Of a stretch of DNA of 17,331 bases, positions 7,858 to 15,050 are shown piece by piece; the first letter of the stretch is position 1, and each line of letters starts with the position of its first letter. The DNA is taken from positions 1 to 17,331 of the forward strand of contig JAZRPB010000040.1 in NCBI GenBank assembly GCA_045649025.1. The letters run 5' to 3'. The DNA is from Ornithomonoglobus_A sp045649025. GTDB lineage: Bacteria; Bacillota; Clostridia; UBA1381. The position numbers and the translations under genes were made by a program. Below the pieces are notes generated by a model. That model had not been told where the DNA came from, ran no database searches, and was given only the letters and a program-made list of their open reading frames with translations.

Positions 7858-8646
7858 ATGGGAAAAATTATCATGGTTGCTTCGGGCAAGGGTGGCACAG
7901 GAAAAACCACCACTGCAGCAAACTTGGGGGCAGCTTTGTCGATGAGAGGTTTTTCAACCGTTCTTGTCGATATGGATATTGGTTTGAGAAATCTTGATAT
8001 TGCACTTGGTCTTGAAAGCAGTATTGTTTACGACGCTATTGATGCAATAGAGGGAAGATGCTCATTTGATGATGTTCTTATAAAACATTCAGTATATGAA
8101 AACCTATATTTTATTGGTGCACCTCAAACAAGAGATATACGTGAGACTGATAATGAAAAGGCAAAGGAATTTTGGGAGCGTATAAAAAACAGGTTTGATT
8201 ATTGCCTTATAGATGCACCGGCAGGGATTGATGGTTACGGCTTTGATTACGCCATAAATGGTGCAGAAAGTGCAATAATAGTAACCCTTGCCCAGATAAC
8301 TGCCCTGCGGGATGCCGATAGAGCTATATCTGTTATGGAAGATAATAATATAGAGGATATACGGTTGATTGTTAATCGTGTACGCCCTGAAATGATAAGC
8401 AAGGGAATTATGATGAATGTGGATGAATGTATGGACATATTATCTATACCGATGCTTGGTATAGTTCCCGAGGATGAGGAGCTTATAGCAGCATCACTAA
8501 AGGGTACACTTGCGGTGTCTGGCGAAAATTCAATAGCAGGCAAAGCGTTTTTGAATATTTCAAGGCGTATTTGCGGTGAGAGTGTGCCAATACTGAAAAT
8601 GGAAAAGAAATCTTCATTTTTAAAGCAATTGCTGGGCAGGCGTTAA
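7858..8646 (+). CDS. minD: Septum site-determining ATPase MinD
   Basis: A 262-residue ParA/MinD-family ATPase of normal MinD length. The deviant Walker A KGGTGKT (11-17) carries the signature Lys11 as well as Lys16. It is followed by VDMDIGLRNLDIALGLE, Walker B/switch LIDAPAGID, VNRVRPEM and LGIVPEDEE, all MinD hallmarks. The C-terminus ends in a basic amphipathic helix (SSFLKQLLGRR) like the MinD membrane-targeting sequence. MinD binds the membrane as an ATP dimer and recruits the FtsZ inhibitor MinC to keep division at midcell. Neither minC nor a MinE or DivIVA gene is in the window, and the next gene is mgsA, 26 bases on. A ParA-like or flagellar FlhG role is less likely given the MinD-type tail and LDIALGLE motif. 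Confidence 0.92.
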   Translation: MGKIIMVASGKGGTGKTTTAANLGAALSMRGFSTVLVDMDIGLRNLDIALGLESSIVYDAIDAIEGRCSFDDVLIKHSVYENLYFIGAPQTRDIRETDNEKAKEFWERIKNRFDYCLIDAPAGIDGYGFDYAINGAESAIIVTLAQITALRDADRAISVMEDNNIEDIRLIVNRVRPEMISKGIMMNVDECMDILSIPMLGIVPEDEELIAASLKGTLAVSGENSIAGKAFLNISRRICGESVPILKMEKKSSFLKQLLGRR

Positions 8647-8672
8647 TAACGCCCACAGAAAGGGGGAAAATT

Positions 8673-9077
8673 GTGAATATCGCATTAATTGCACACGACA
8701 AAAAGAAGGAGCTTATGGTGCAGTTTTGTATAGCCTATAAGGGCATACTTGAAGGACATGCACTATACGCAACAGGTACAACAGGAAAACAAATACAAGA
8801 AAATACGGGTTTAAATGTATACAGATTTCTGTCGGGACCGCAGGGCGGTGACCAGCAGATTGGTGCACGTATTGCATACAACGAAATAGACCTTGTTTTG
8901 TTTTTTAGGGATCCATTAAATGCAGAAAGCTACGAGCCTGATGTGTTTTCACTGTTAAGACTTTGTGATATGCACAATATTCCAATAGCAACCAACTGTG
9001 CAACTGCGGAGGTGCTCATACACGGGCTTGAAAGAGGAGATTTGGATTGGCGAGATATTGTTAATCCTAAAAAATAA
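8673..9077 (+). CDS. mgsA: Methylglyoxal synthase
   Basis: A 134-residue cytosolic enzyme converting dihydroxyacetone phosphate to methylglyoxal and phosphate, a bypass of lower glycolysis used when phosphate is short. Family motifs are all present: IALIAHDKKK (His8, matching E. coli His19), LYATGTTGKQI for phosphate binding, SGPQGGDQQIGA with the catalytic Asp, FFRDPLNA, EPDVFSLLRLC and IPIATNCATAE. One departure is that the His of the usual PH(D/E)PDV motif (E. coli His98) is Tyr here (SYEPDV). The start is GTG at 8673 after AAAGGGGG; the TTG two bases earlier is out of frame. Cotranscribed with minD. In several Clostridia mgsA is near min/rod genes (recollection), so the linkage is not random. 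Confidence 0.95.
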   Translation: MNIALIAHDKKKELMVQFCIAYKGILEGHALYATGTTGKQIQENTGLNVYRFLSGPQGGDQQIGARIAYNEIDLVLFFRDPLNAESYEPDVFSLLRLCDMHNIPIATNCATAEVLIHGLERGDLDWRDIVNPKK

Positions 9078-9096
9078 GAAAAGAGGTAGAACATTT

Positions 9097-10140
9097 ATGA
9101 AACTATTTAAAAAAGCGATTGTGTGCATTGGTATACTATCAATGCTTGCTTCAACATCTGCAATGGCAGCAACCTTTACAGATATGCCCGACGGCGAGGT
9201 TGGACTTGCAATTGAAAATGCAGTAAAGAACGGACTTATTGGCGGTTATGAGGATAACACAGTAAGACCAAACGGAAACATCACAAGAGCAGAAATGGCA
9301 GCAATCATCACAAGAGCATTTGGTGTTGTAGATAACGCAAAGGCTACATTTGGTGATGTTGCAGACGATGCATGGTATAAGGATGTTGTGGAAAAGGCTG
9401 TTTATATGGGTGCATTCCAGGGTGATGATAAAGGCAACTTTAATCCCGAAAAGAACATCACATTCCAGGAAACCTACACAGTTCTTGCAAGAGTTTTCCA
9501 ATACATACCAAGAGATGTTACAGTTGATGGAAAAAAGACAACAGTTCCTGTATTAAATGAAGCTGCTTTGGATAAATTTGAAGATGCTTCGTCGGTTGCA
9601 GATTGGGCAAAAGATTACGCAATTGCAATTGTAGACAGAGGCGGTTACACAGGTTTTGATGGCAAATTAAAGCCAACAGACTACATCACAAGAGGCGAAT
9701 TTGCAATGGTGATGGACGAGCTTGTTAGCCTTTATATTGATGAAGCAGGTACATATACCGACGGCTTCGGTAACGGTGCAGTTGTTGTACGTTGCGGCGA
9801 TGTCACAATTGACGGCTTAAAAACATCAAAGAATGTGATTGTTGGTTATGGTGCCGAAAAGCCTGTAACAATAAAGAACATAGAGTCAAACGCTTCAATA
9901 GTTGTATTGGGCGGACGTGACCGCACACCTGTTGAAAAAGAGGTTAATGGACAAAAGGTATTAGAGCCTAATGAAAAGCTTATAAATATTCAGGGTAAGC
10001 TTTACGACGTAAGAATTATGCCACCGTATACATTGGCAGGTGTTGAATGGACAAACGAAGATCCTGCAAAGGAAGTATTTATTTTGGTAGAAGACGCCAC
10101 ATCAGTTGTAGACTTTGGTATATCAGACGAATTGAAATAA
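9097..10140 (+). CDS. Secreted S-layer homology (SLH) domain protein
   Basis: A 347-residue exported protein anchored noncovalently to secondary cell-wall polymer. The start is ATG 9097, after AAGAGGT, which restores a clean signal peptide (MKLFKKA then a hydrophobic core, cleavage after AMA near residue 24); a longer frame from 8998 overlaps mgsA and would spoil it. Three SLH repeats follow: about 26-76 (GYEDNTVRPNGNITRAEMA), 84-136 (degenerate, ITFQETY in place of ITRAE) and 160-212 (ITRGEFA). Residues about 218-347 form a Val/Ile/Gly-rich beta region of unknown function (DGFGNGAVVVRCGDVTIDG), possibly beta-helix-like. It follows mgsA by 19 bases, so it may be cotranscribed with minD-mgsA. 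The codon choice is uniform and ACA/GTT-rich, suggesting high expression. SLH binding usually needs pyruvylated polymer made via CsaB, which is not in the window. Confidence 0.9.
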   Translation: MKLFKKAIVCIGILSMLASTSAMAATFTDMPDGEVGLAIENAVKNGLIGGYEDNTVRPNGNITRAEMAAIITRAFGVVDNAKATFGDVADDAWYKDVVEKAVYMGAFQGDDKGNFNPEKNITFQETYTVLARVFQYIPRDVTVDGKKTTVPVLNEAALDKFEDASSVADWAKDYAIAIVDRGGYTGFDGKLKPTDYITRGEFAMVMDELVSLYIDEAGTYTDGFGNGAVVVRCGDVTIDGLKTSKNVIVGYGAEKPVTIKNIESNASIVVLGGRDRTPVEKEVNGQKVLEPNEKLINIQGKLYDVRIMPPYTLAGVEWTNEDPAKEVFILVEDATSVVDFGISDELK

Positions 10141-10148
10141 TAAATAAC

Positions 10149-10177
10149 AGGCCGTGAGTAATTGCTGCTTACGGCTT
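10149..10177 (+). other. Weak intergenic hairpin between SLH gene and GH88 gene
   Basis: AGGCCGTGAG (10149-10158) pairs with CTTACGGCTT (10168-10177) through 8 Watson-Crick and 2 G-U pairs with a 9-base loop. No T-run follows, so it is not a standard terminator. It may be a processing or attenuation structure within the 65-base gap. Confidence 0.35.
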
Positions 10178-10205
10178 GTGTGTTGTAAAAAAGGAGACAT
10201 TAAAA

Positions 10206-11408
10206 ATGAAGAAAGCATTGGATATTGCAACAAAGAAGACCCTTAAATCAATAAGAGAAATCGGAAGCAGACAGCTTGAATACGGCGGAGTTGGCGACGG
10301 TAATTATTTTGATGTGGATCGTTCAAAATTACGTGATCTAGAACACATATTCTGTTGGACACAGGGCTTCTTCACAGGTATGGCGGGCATTTCATACAGA
10401 GTTACACACAACCCTGAATACCTAAAGTGGTTATATTCTGCATATGACCAATTCTACGATAAGGTTTTTGTTAACGACTTTGAAACAATGCATGATGTAG
10501 GCTTCTTATATTCACCATACGCAGTTATGACATATAAAATAACAGGCGATGAAAAGATGAAAAAGCTCGCAGTAGGTGCAGCAGACGTACTTATGAAGAG
10601 ATATATTCCAAACGGACACTACATAAAAGCGTGGGGAAGAATGGATAACGTTACACCTCCATATGTTGATGCCGAGTTGGCAAAAGACCATTTCTTTACA
10701 AAGAGTAATGGTTTGGCTATTATAGACTGTATGATGAATTTGCCTATCTTGTTCTTTGCAAGTTCGGTTACAGGTCATCCTGCATATCAGAATGTGGCAA
10801 TTGAGCACATAGAAACAACAATCAAACACTTCATTCGTGATGATTATTCAAACTTCCACGCATTTAGGTTTAATCCCGAAACAGGTGAACCTATGCACGG
10901 TGACAACTTCTGCGGATATGGTGTTGATACATATTGGGCAAGAGGTACATCGTGGTTGATATATGGTCTTGTTATTGCATATAGCTACACAAAGAACGAA
11001 AAGTATCTTGATATATGCGAAAAGGTTACAGAAAAGTTTATTAGCGAGTGCAGAGAAGACGGAATGGCAGATTGGGATTTCAGACTTCCTGCCGATAAGC
11101 CTATGTTAAGACCTGCACGTGCGGGTGCAATGCAAGATACACACGAGGAATGTATACTCGATACTTCTGCAGTTGCGGTTACAGTGTGTGCTGCTCAACA
11201 GTTCTTAAAATACAGAAAGAACAATAAAATTGAAGAATATAAGAATACAGCATTAAATACTTTAATAACAAAGTATTTCAATACAGATGAAAATGTTTGC
11301 GGTATGCTCCATCATGTAAACGGTGAAATGGAGTATGTATCATTTGGTGATTTCTATCTTATGGAAGCACTTGCAACGGAAACTTATGATATAGAAACCT
11401 GTTGGTAA
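10206..11408 (+). CDS. Glycoside hydrolase family 88-like unsaturated glucuronyl hydrolase
   Basis: A 400-residue alpha/alpha-barrel enzyme without signal peptide, so cytosolic. It probably removes the 4,5-unsaturated uronic acid from disaccharides left by polysaccharide lyases (glycosaminoglycan or similar) by hydration of the vinyl ether. Motifs: FCWTQGFFTGMAG (49-61), MHDVGF with Asp97, LAIIDCMMNLP with Asp174 (the two Asp residues match the catalytic pair of Bacillus UGL, Asp88/Asp149), YWARGTSWLIYG (243-254), ADWDFRLP and ILDTSAVAV. The start is ATG 10206 after AAAGGAG; an ATG at 10176 in frame lies inside the hairpin and lacks a ribosome site. GH105 (rhamnogalacturonyl) is the alternative, less favoured by the D...NLP and WARG motif context. 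No lyase or transporter is adjacent. A strong terminator follows. Confidence 0.85.
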   Translation: MKKALDIATKKTLKSIREIGSRQLEYGGVGDGNYFDVDRSKLRDLEHIFCWTQGFFTGMAGISYRVTHNPEYLKWLYSAYDQFYDKVFVNDFETMHDVGFLYSPYAVMTYKITGDEKMKKLAVGAADVLMKRYIPNGHYIKAWGRMDNVTPPYVDAELAKDHFFTKSNGLAIIDCMMNLPILFFASSVTGHPAYQNVAIEHIETTIKHFIRDDYSNFHAFRFNPETGEPMHGDNFCGYGVDTYWARGTSWLIYGLVIAYSYTKNEKYLDICEKVTEKFISECREDGMADWDFRLPADKPMLRPARAGAMQDTHEECILDTSAVAVTVCAAQQFLKYRKNNKIEEYKNTALNTLITKYFNTDENVCGMLHHVNGEMEYVSFGDFYLMEALATETYDIETCW

Positions 11409-11443
11409 GCAACGGGGGATGAGCCGTTAAAGACAGTAATTTT

Positions 11444-11479
11444 AAAAGGCAGAAACGATTGATTTCGTTTCTGCCTTTT
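11444..11479. terminator. Strong bidirectional intrinsic terminator
   Basis: A perfect 15-bp stem, AAAAGGCAGAAACGA (11444-11458) and TCGTTTCTGCCTTTT (11465-11479), with a 6-base loop TTGATT. It has T residues on the + side and the mirror on the - side. It ends the GH88 transcript and may also stop - strand transcription from the convergent HD gene, which ends at 11544. Confidence 0.9.
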
Positions 11480-11482
11480 CTT

Positions 11483-11510
11483 GTAGGGACAGGCGTCCTC
11501 GACTGTCCGC
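11483..11510. repeat. GTAGGGACAGG-type palindromic intergenic repeat unit
   Basis: GTAGGGACAGG followed by CGTCCTCG and ACTGTCCGC. GGACAG (11487-11492) pairs with CTGTCC (11503-11508), and CG pairs with CG around a TCCT loop. It is locally GC-rich in AT-rich DNA. It resembles short dispersed palindromes (GTAGGG...CCGC form) that I recall from gut Clostridia genomes. Only one copy is in this window, so the repeat status is not shown here. Confidence 0.4.
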
Positions 11511-11543
11511 TTCGTTATCACACGATATAAATCACCTTGATTT

Positions 11544-12008
11544 TTAATAAATAATCTCTAAATTAAGTTCTTCCTTTTTCCACTTACACGTGTTAATGCT
11601 TTTGCAATTATAACACAAACGTGACAGCTTGTCGGCACGTTGTATTATTCCTAAAAGCCCTGTACTTTTATCCTTGCCGTGAATACTTATGGCATTTGTA
11701 ATCTGTTCTGTTTCATTTTCACAAAAGTCACAGTCGGGGAGAATTTTTTTTGCAAGTAATACACTTTCCTGTGCGTGATTTTCGTAGTTAATACCTCTGC
11801 CTAAATCGTGTAGCAGTGAGGTTGCATAAATAATTTCTTTATTTATATTTGCATTTTCCTCTAAATTTATTATATATGCAATTCTTGCAACATCCATTGC
11901 GTGATTTACGCCGTGCAGACAATATATTCTGCCATTTTCAAGCTGCGAAATTTTATCCATAATCTCCTTGTAGAGCGGATGATGGTATATTTTATTAATT
12001 CTCTTCAT
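11544..12008 (-). CDS. Small HD-domain metal-dependent phosphohydrolase with C-terminal Cys cluster
   Basis: A 154-residue cytosolic HD-superfamily protein. Metal-binding and active-site residues are in the right order: His36 in NHAMDVAR, the His67-Asp68 pair in SLLHDLGR, His78, His110 in SIHGKD, and Asp126 in IQRADKLSR. After the HD core come Cys132, Cys135 and Cys141 (LCYNCKSINTCKW), a short cluster seen in a clostridial subgroup of these proteins (recollection) and possibly a metal site. HD proteins hydrolyse phosphoesters such as nucleotides; the substrate here is unknown. The ATG at 12008 follows AAGAGGT by 6 bases. It lies 101 bases downstream of folC on the same strand and converges with the GH88 gene. 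Confidence 0.82.
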   Translation of the reverse strand: MKRINKIYHHPLYKEIMDKISQLENGRIYCLHGVNHAMDVARIAYIINLEENANINKEIIYATSLLHDLGRGINYENHAQESVLLAKKILPDCDFCENETEQITNAISIHGKDKSTGLLGIIQRADKLSRLCYNCKSINTCKWKKEELNLEIIY

Positions 12009-12032
12009 TTCTAACCTCTTTTTTATCTTTCT

Positions 12033-12070
12033 GGAAATTACTACTTTTAAGTTGTAATTTCCGGAATTAC
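12033..12070 (-). promoter_or_regulatory. Alternative hairpins between folC and the HD gene
   Basis: On the - strand three related words occur: GTAATTCC (12063-12070), GGAAATTAC (12054-12062) and GTAATTTCC (12033-12041). The middle one can pair perfectly with the last over 9 bp (loop of 12), or with the first to form the near-palindrome GTAATTCCGGAAATTAC. The two folds exclude one another. No T-run follows, so it may be attenuator-like, a processing site or an operator. The function is inferred only from symmetry. Confidence 0.35.
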
Positions 12071-12109
12071 AAAAAGTCTACATATGGAAGTGAGCTGTGC
12101 GAGCGACAG

Positions 12110-13366
12110 TCACAATAGTGACTTTTTTATGTCTGCAAGGAACGAAAGCGAGCCAAAGCATATTATAATGCTATCCCTTTCCTTTTTACATTCCCTTATT
12201 GCCTCACCAAGTGAAACAGCATACACGTTTTTATTGTATTTTCTTAACACTGCTGCATATTTTTCGCTATCAAGTCCTCGTGATGTGGGTGGTGTTATTG
12301 CATATATTTTTTTTGCACGCGGTGCGGTTATTTTTGCGCTTTTCTCGTAGTCCTTATCTGCAAAGGTGCCTGTTATGTATATTATATCTTTACCCTTAAA
12401 ATACTCATCAACACTTTGCATAAGAGCAAAAACACCGTCGATGTTGTGTGCACCGTCCAACACAAAGAGCGGATTATCGCAAATAATTTCAAAGCGGCCG
12501 TTCCATATAACATCCTTAAGACCTGCTTTTATGGTTTCATTATCAACATTCTCCAAAACACGCACCGCCTCAATGGCAAGTGCTGCATTTTGCAACTGAT
12601 ACAAGCCGAGTGCATTAAGCTCTATGTTTTCTATGTTGTCATAATCAAAATACTGTTTGTTATCCCGAAAGCCTTTATAGTCTGCCTCTTTTGTAAATAT
12701 AAGCTTCGTATTTTTTAGGTGTGAGTATTCCTCAATTATCTTTTTAGCACCCGTATTTTGGATTGCACTCACAACGGGTACATTTGTTTTTATTATTCCG
12801 CATTTTTCGCCTGCAATTTCCTCTATTGTATTACCAAGATATCCGATATGGTCTATACCAATTTGAGTTATAACCGATAAAACAGGGCTTGTAATAACAT
12901 TTGTTGCATCAAGCCTTCCTCCCATACCAACCTCAATAATAACATAGTCGCAGTTATTCCTTGCAAAATACAAAAATGCAAGTGCGGTTTGAGCCTCAAA
13001 CGCAGTTGCACGCTTAAAACCGTTACCACACATTTTATGCACTGCCTTTTTAACGTGTGTGATGCACTCGTTAAATTCTTGTGGCTCTATATTTTTTTTA
13101 TTTATGCTGTATTTTTCCAAATCGCAGAAAACGGCAGGGGAAACATATCTTCCCACACGCTTTCCCATTTTCATTAATATACCCTGAATGAATGCACCAA
13201 CAGAGCCTTTTCCATTGGTGCCTGCAATGTGAATAATATTTAAGGAGTTTTGAGGATTTCCCAATTGCGACATCAATTCCGTCATTGTTTCAAGACCTAA
13301 AGCTATGCCGCTTTTTGAGCACTCCTCCAAAAAGTCAAGTGCCTCCTTTGAAATGGTGTTATTCAC
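12110..13366 (-). CDS. folC: Bifunctional folylpolyglutamate synthase / dihydrofolate synthase
   Basis: A 418-residue Mur-ligase-family enzyme that adds glutamate to dihydropteroate and to reduced folates using ATP. Visible motifs: P-loop IAGTNGKGSV (47-56), FEAQTALAF, IIEVGMGGRLDATNV (143-157), QIGIDHIGYLGNTIEEIAGEKCGIIK with the usually carbamylated Lys188, YQLQNAALAIEA, and DGAHN (304-308). It starts with GTG at 13366, overlapping the comM stop by 8 bases with no strong ribosome site, so translation is likely coupled to comM. The C-terminus (GSLSFLADIKKSLL) is the normal family end. The last codons and stop sit in a small GTCAC/GTGAC hairpin at 12109-12122. Length is close to the usual ~430. 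Confidence 0.95.
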   Translation of the reverse strand: MNNTISKEALDFLEECSKSGIALGLETMTELMSQLGNPQNSLNIIHIAGTNGKGSVGAFIQGILMKMGKRVGRYVSPAVFCDLEKYSINKKNIEPQEFNECITHVKKAVHKMCGNGFKRATAFEAQTALAFLYFARNNCDYVIIEVGMGGRLDATNVITSPVLSVITQIGIDHIGYLGNTIEEIAGEKCGIIKTNVPVVSAIQNTGAKKIIEEYSHLKNTKLIFTKEADYKGFRDNKQYFDYDNIENIELNALGLYQLQNAALAIEAVRVLENVDNETIKAGLKDVIWNGRFEIICDNPLFVLDGAHNIDGVFALMQSVDEYFKGKDIIYITGTFADKDYEKSAKITAPRAKKIYAITPPTSRGLDSEKYAAVLRKYNKNVYAVSLGEAIRECKKERDSIIICFGSLSFLADIKKSLL

Positions 13367-14894
13367 TTATTTCGTACCTGTCTAAATTACGATACTGTAT
13401 TGCCTCGGCAATATGCTCGGGCAAAATATTCTCCGACTCGGCAAGGTCGGCTATTGTTCTGGCAACCTTTAAAACTCTTGAACGTCCCCGAGGCGACATT
13501 CCGAATGCTTCAAAAGCACGTTTTAAAAGAGCGTCTGCCTCGCTGCTTATTGTGCAAAAATCCTCGAGCTGACCTGCACCAAGCTGTGAGTTTGAGGTAA
13601 TGTTAAGGTCTTTATACCTTTCCTGTTGCTTCTTTCTTGCTTTGTTTACTCTTTCTTTTATTTGTTCGCTCGTTTCGGCTCTTTTGTTTGAGCTTAAATC
13701 GGTGTATGCAACGGATGGCACCTCAACCTGAATATCAATTCTGTCTAAAAGCGGACCCGATACCTTGCCTATGTATTTTAATCTGTCCTTTTCAGAACAG
13801 GTGCATTTGTGGTTGGGGTCGCCGTAATATCCGCATTTACAGGGGTTCATACTTGCCATAAACATTATATTACACGGATATGTAAGACTTGCATTAACAC
13901 GTGAAATTGTAACGGTTCCGTCCTCTAATGGCTGACGCAAAACCTCTAAAACATCACGGTGAAATTCGGGAAGCTCGTCAAAAAACAAAATTCCGTTGTG
14001 TGCAAGTGAAAGCTCGCCAGGTTTTGGTGTGCTGCCTCCGCCCGAAAGACCTGCATTTGAAATTGTATGGTGCGGATTTCTAAATGGCCTTGTTGTAACA
14101 AGGGGAGTATCACGCTCCAACAGTCCCGCAATTGAGTGTACTTTTGTAACCTCAAGTGCTTCGTTGAAGGTCATATCGGGTAAAATGGTGCTCATTCTTT
14201 GTGCAAGCATTGTTTTACCTGTACCTGGTGAGCCGATTAAAAGAACATTGTGATTGCCTGCCGCAGCAATTTCAAGTGCTCTTTTTACGTGTAGATTTCC
14301 CTTGACTTCTGAAAAATCTACCATATTGTTCTTTTTATTTTCAAGGTATTTTTTAATATCAACCTTATGTGGTTTTATAAGCCTTGTACCGCCGTAGTGG
14401 TCGCAAATGTCGCCCAAAGTGTTCACAGGGTATATTTCCATTCCCTCAACCACTGCCGCCTCACTTGCATTCCCCATTGGTACATATGCTTTTTTAAATC
14501 CCTTCTCGTATGCAGTTATAACCATTGGTAAAACACCGTTTATTTCATTTACGGTGCCATCAAGAGAAAGTTCGCCAATAAACACAGACTCTTCAAAATC
14601 AGTTATATCTATTTGCTCTGTTGCACAAAGTATTGAAACTGCTATGGGTAAATCGTAGCAGGAGCCTTCCTTGCGTTGATTTGCAGGAGTCATATTCATA
14701 ATAACACGTTTTGAGGGGAAACGGAGGCCTGTGTTTCTTATTGCAGATTTTACCCTCTCCTTTGCTTCCTTTACAGCGGCATCGGGCAGACCCACAAGCT
14801 CAAAGGCAACCATTCCGTTTGTTATATCGGTTTCAACACACACAGAAAAGCCGTCTATTCCCATAAGTCCGATTGTGTATATTTTTGAAAACAT
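13359..14894 (-). CDS. comM: YifB/ComM-family Mg chelatase-like AAA+ ATPase
   Basis: A 511-residue AAA+ protein. The N-terminal Lon-protease-like fold (1 to about 165, VGLPDAAVKEAKERV near 34-48) is followed by the ATPase core with Walker A GSPGTGKT (221-228), RPFRNPHHTISNAGL, and Walker B GILFFDELPEF (301-311). A four-Cys cluster CKCGYYGDPNHKCTC (352-366) probably binds zinc. A C-terminal Mg-chelatase-type helical domain ends the protein. In naturally competent bacteria ComM is a hexameric branch-migration helicase promoting integration of taken-up DNA; in non-competent species the role is unclear. The start is ATG 14894, which gives the family MFSKIYTIGL and follows AGAAAGGG; the frame runs 12 codons further upstream without a ribosome site. 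First gene of the comM-folC(-HD) unit. Confidence 0.95.
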   Translation of the reverse strand: MFSKIYTIGLMGIDGFSVCVETDITNGMVAFELVGLPDAAVKEAKERVKSAIRNTGLRFPSKRVIMNMTPANQRKEGSCYDLPIAVSILCATEQIDITDFEESVFIGELSLDGTVNEINGVLPMVITAYEKGFKKAYVPMGNASEAAVVEGMEIYPVNTLGDICDHYGGTRLIKPHKVDIKKYLENKKNNMVDFSEVKGNLHVKRALEIAAAGNHNVLLIGSPGTGKTMLAQRMSTILPDMTFNEALEVTKVHSIAGLLERDTPLVTTRPFRNPHHTISNAGLSGGGSTPKPGELSLAHNGILFFDELPEFHRDVLEVLRQPLEDGTVTISRVNASLTYPCNIMFMASMNPCKCGYYGDPNHKCTCSEKDRLKYIGKVSGPLLDRIDIQVEVPSVAYTDLSSNKRAETSEQIKERVNKARKKQQERYKDLNITSNSQLGAGQLEDFCTISSEADALLKRAFEAFGMSPRGRSRVLKVARTIADLAESENILPEHIAEAIQYRNLDRYEISE

Positions 14895-14941
14895 ATTATT
14901 TACCCTTTCTCTTTTAACCAAGAAGTACATCTATTGCATAA

Positions 14942-14970
14942 ATTATATCAAATTGCATATTAATTGTCAA
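14942..14970 (-). promoter_or_regulatory. Near-consensus sigma-A promoter for comM-folC
   Basis: On the - strand, TTGACA (14965-14970), a 17-base spacer and TATAAT (14942-14947) are both perfect consensus hexamers. The predicted start lies about 40 bases upstream of the comM ATG. Confidence 0.88.
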
Positions 14971-14994
14971 TGACTAAATGGTGATAGAAGAAAT

Positions 14995-15034
14995 AAAATG
15001 AGCTGTAAAAAGCTTTGTTTTTACAGCTCATTTT
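14995..15034. terminator. Strong intrinsic terminator downstream of purC
   Basis: A perfect 17-bp stem: AAAATGAGCTGTAAAAA (14995-15011), loop GCTTTG, TTTTTACAGCTCATTTT (15018-15034). Seen from purC (- strand), it lies 16 bases after the stop and ends in a T-rich run. It isolates purC from the comM promoter. Confidence 0.9.
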
Positions 15035-15050
15035 GTTTTTAACATTTATT

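Noticed and set aside
8998..9096. N-terminal extension of the SLH protein
   Set aside because: It would overlap mgsA by 80 bases and bury the signal peptide; ATG 9097 has its own ribosome site.
12084..13177. Several + strand frames of 62-100 codons
   Set aside because: All are antisense to folC, without ribosome sites or recognisable proteins.
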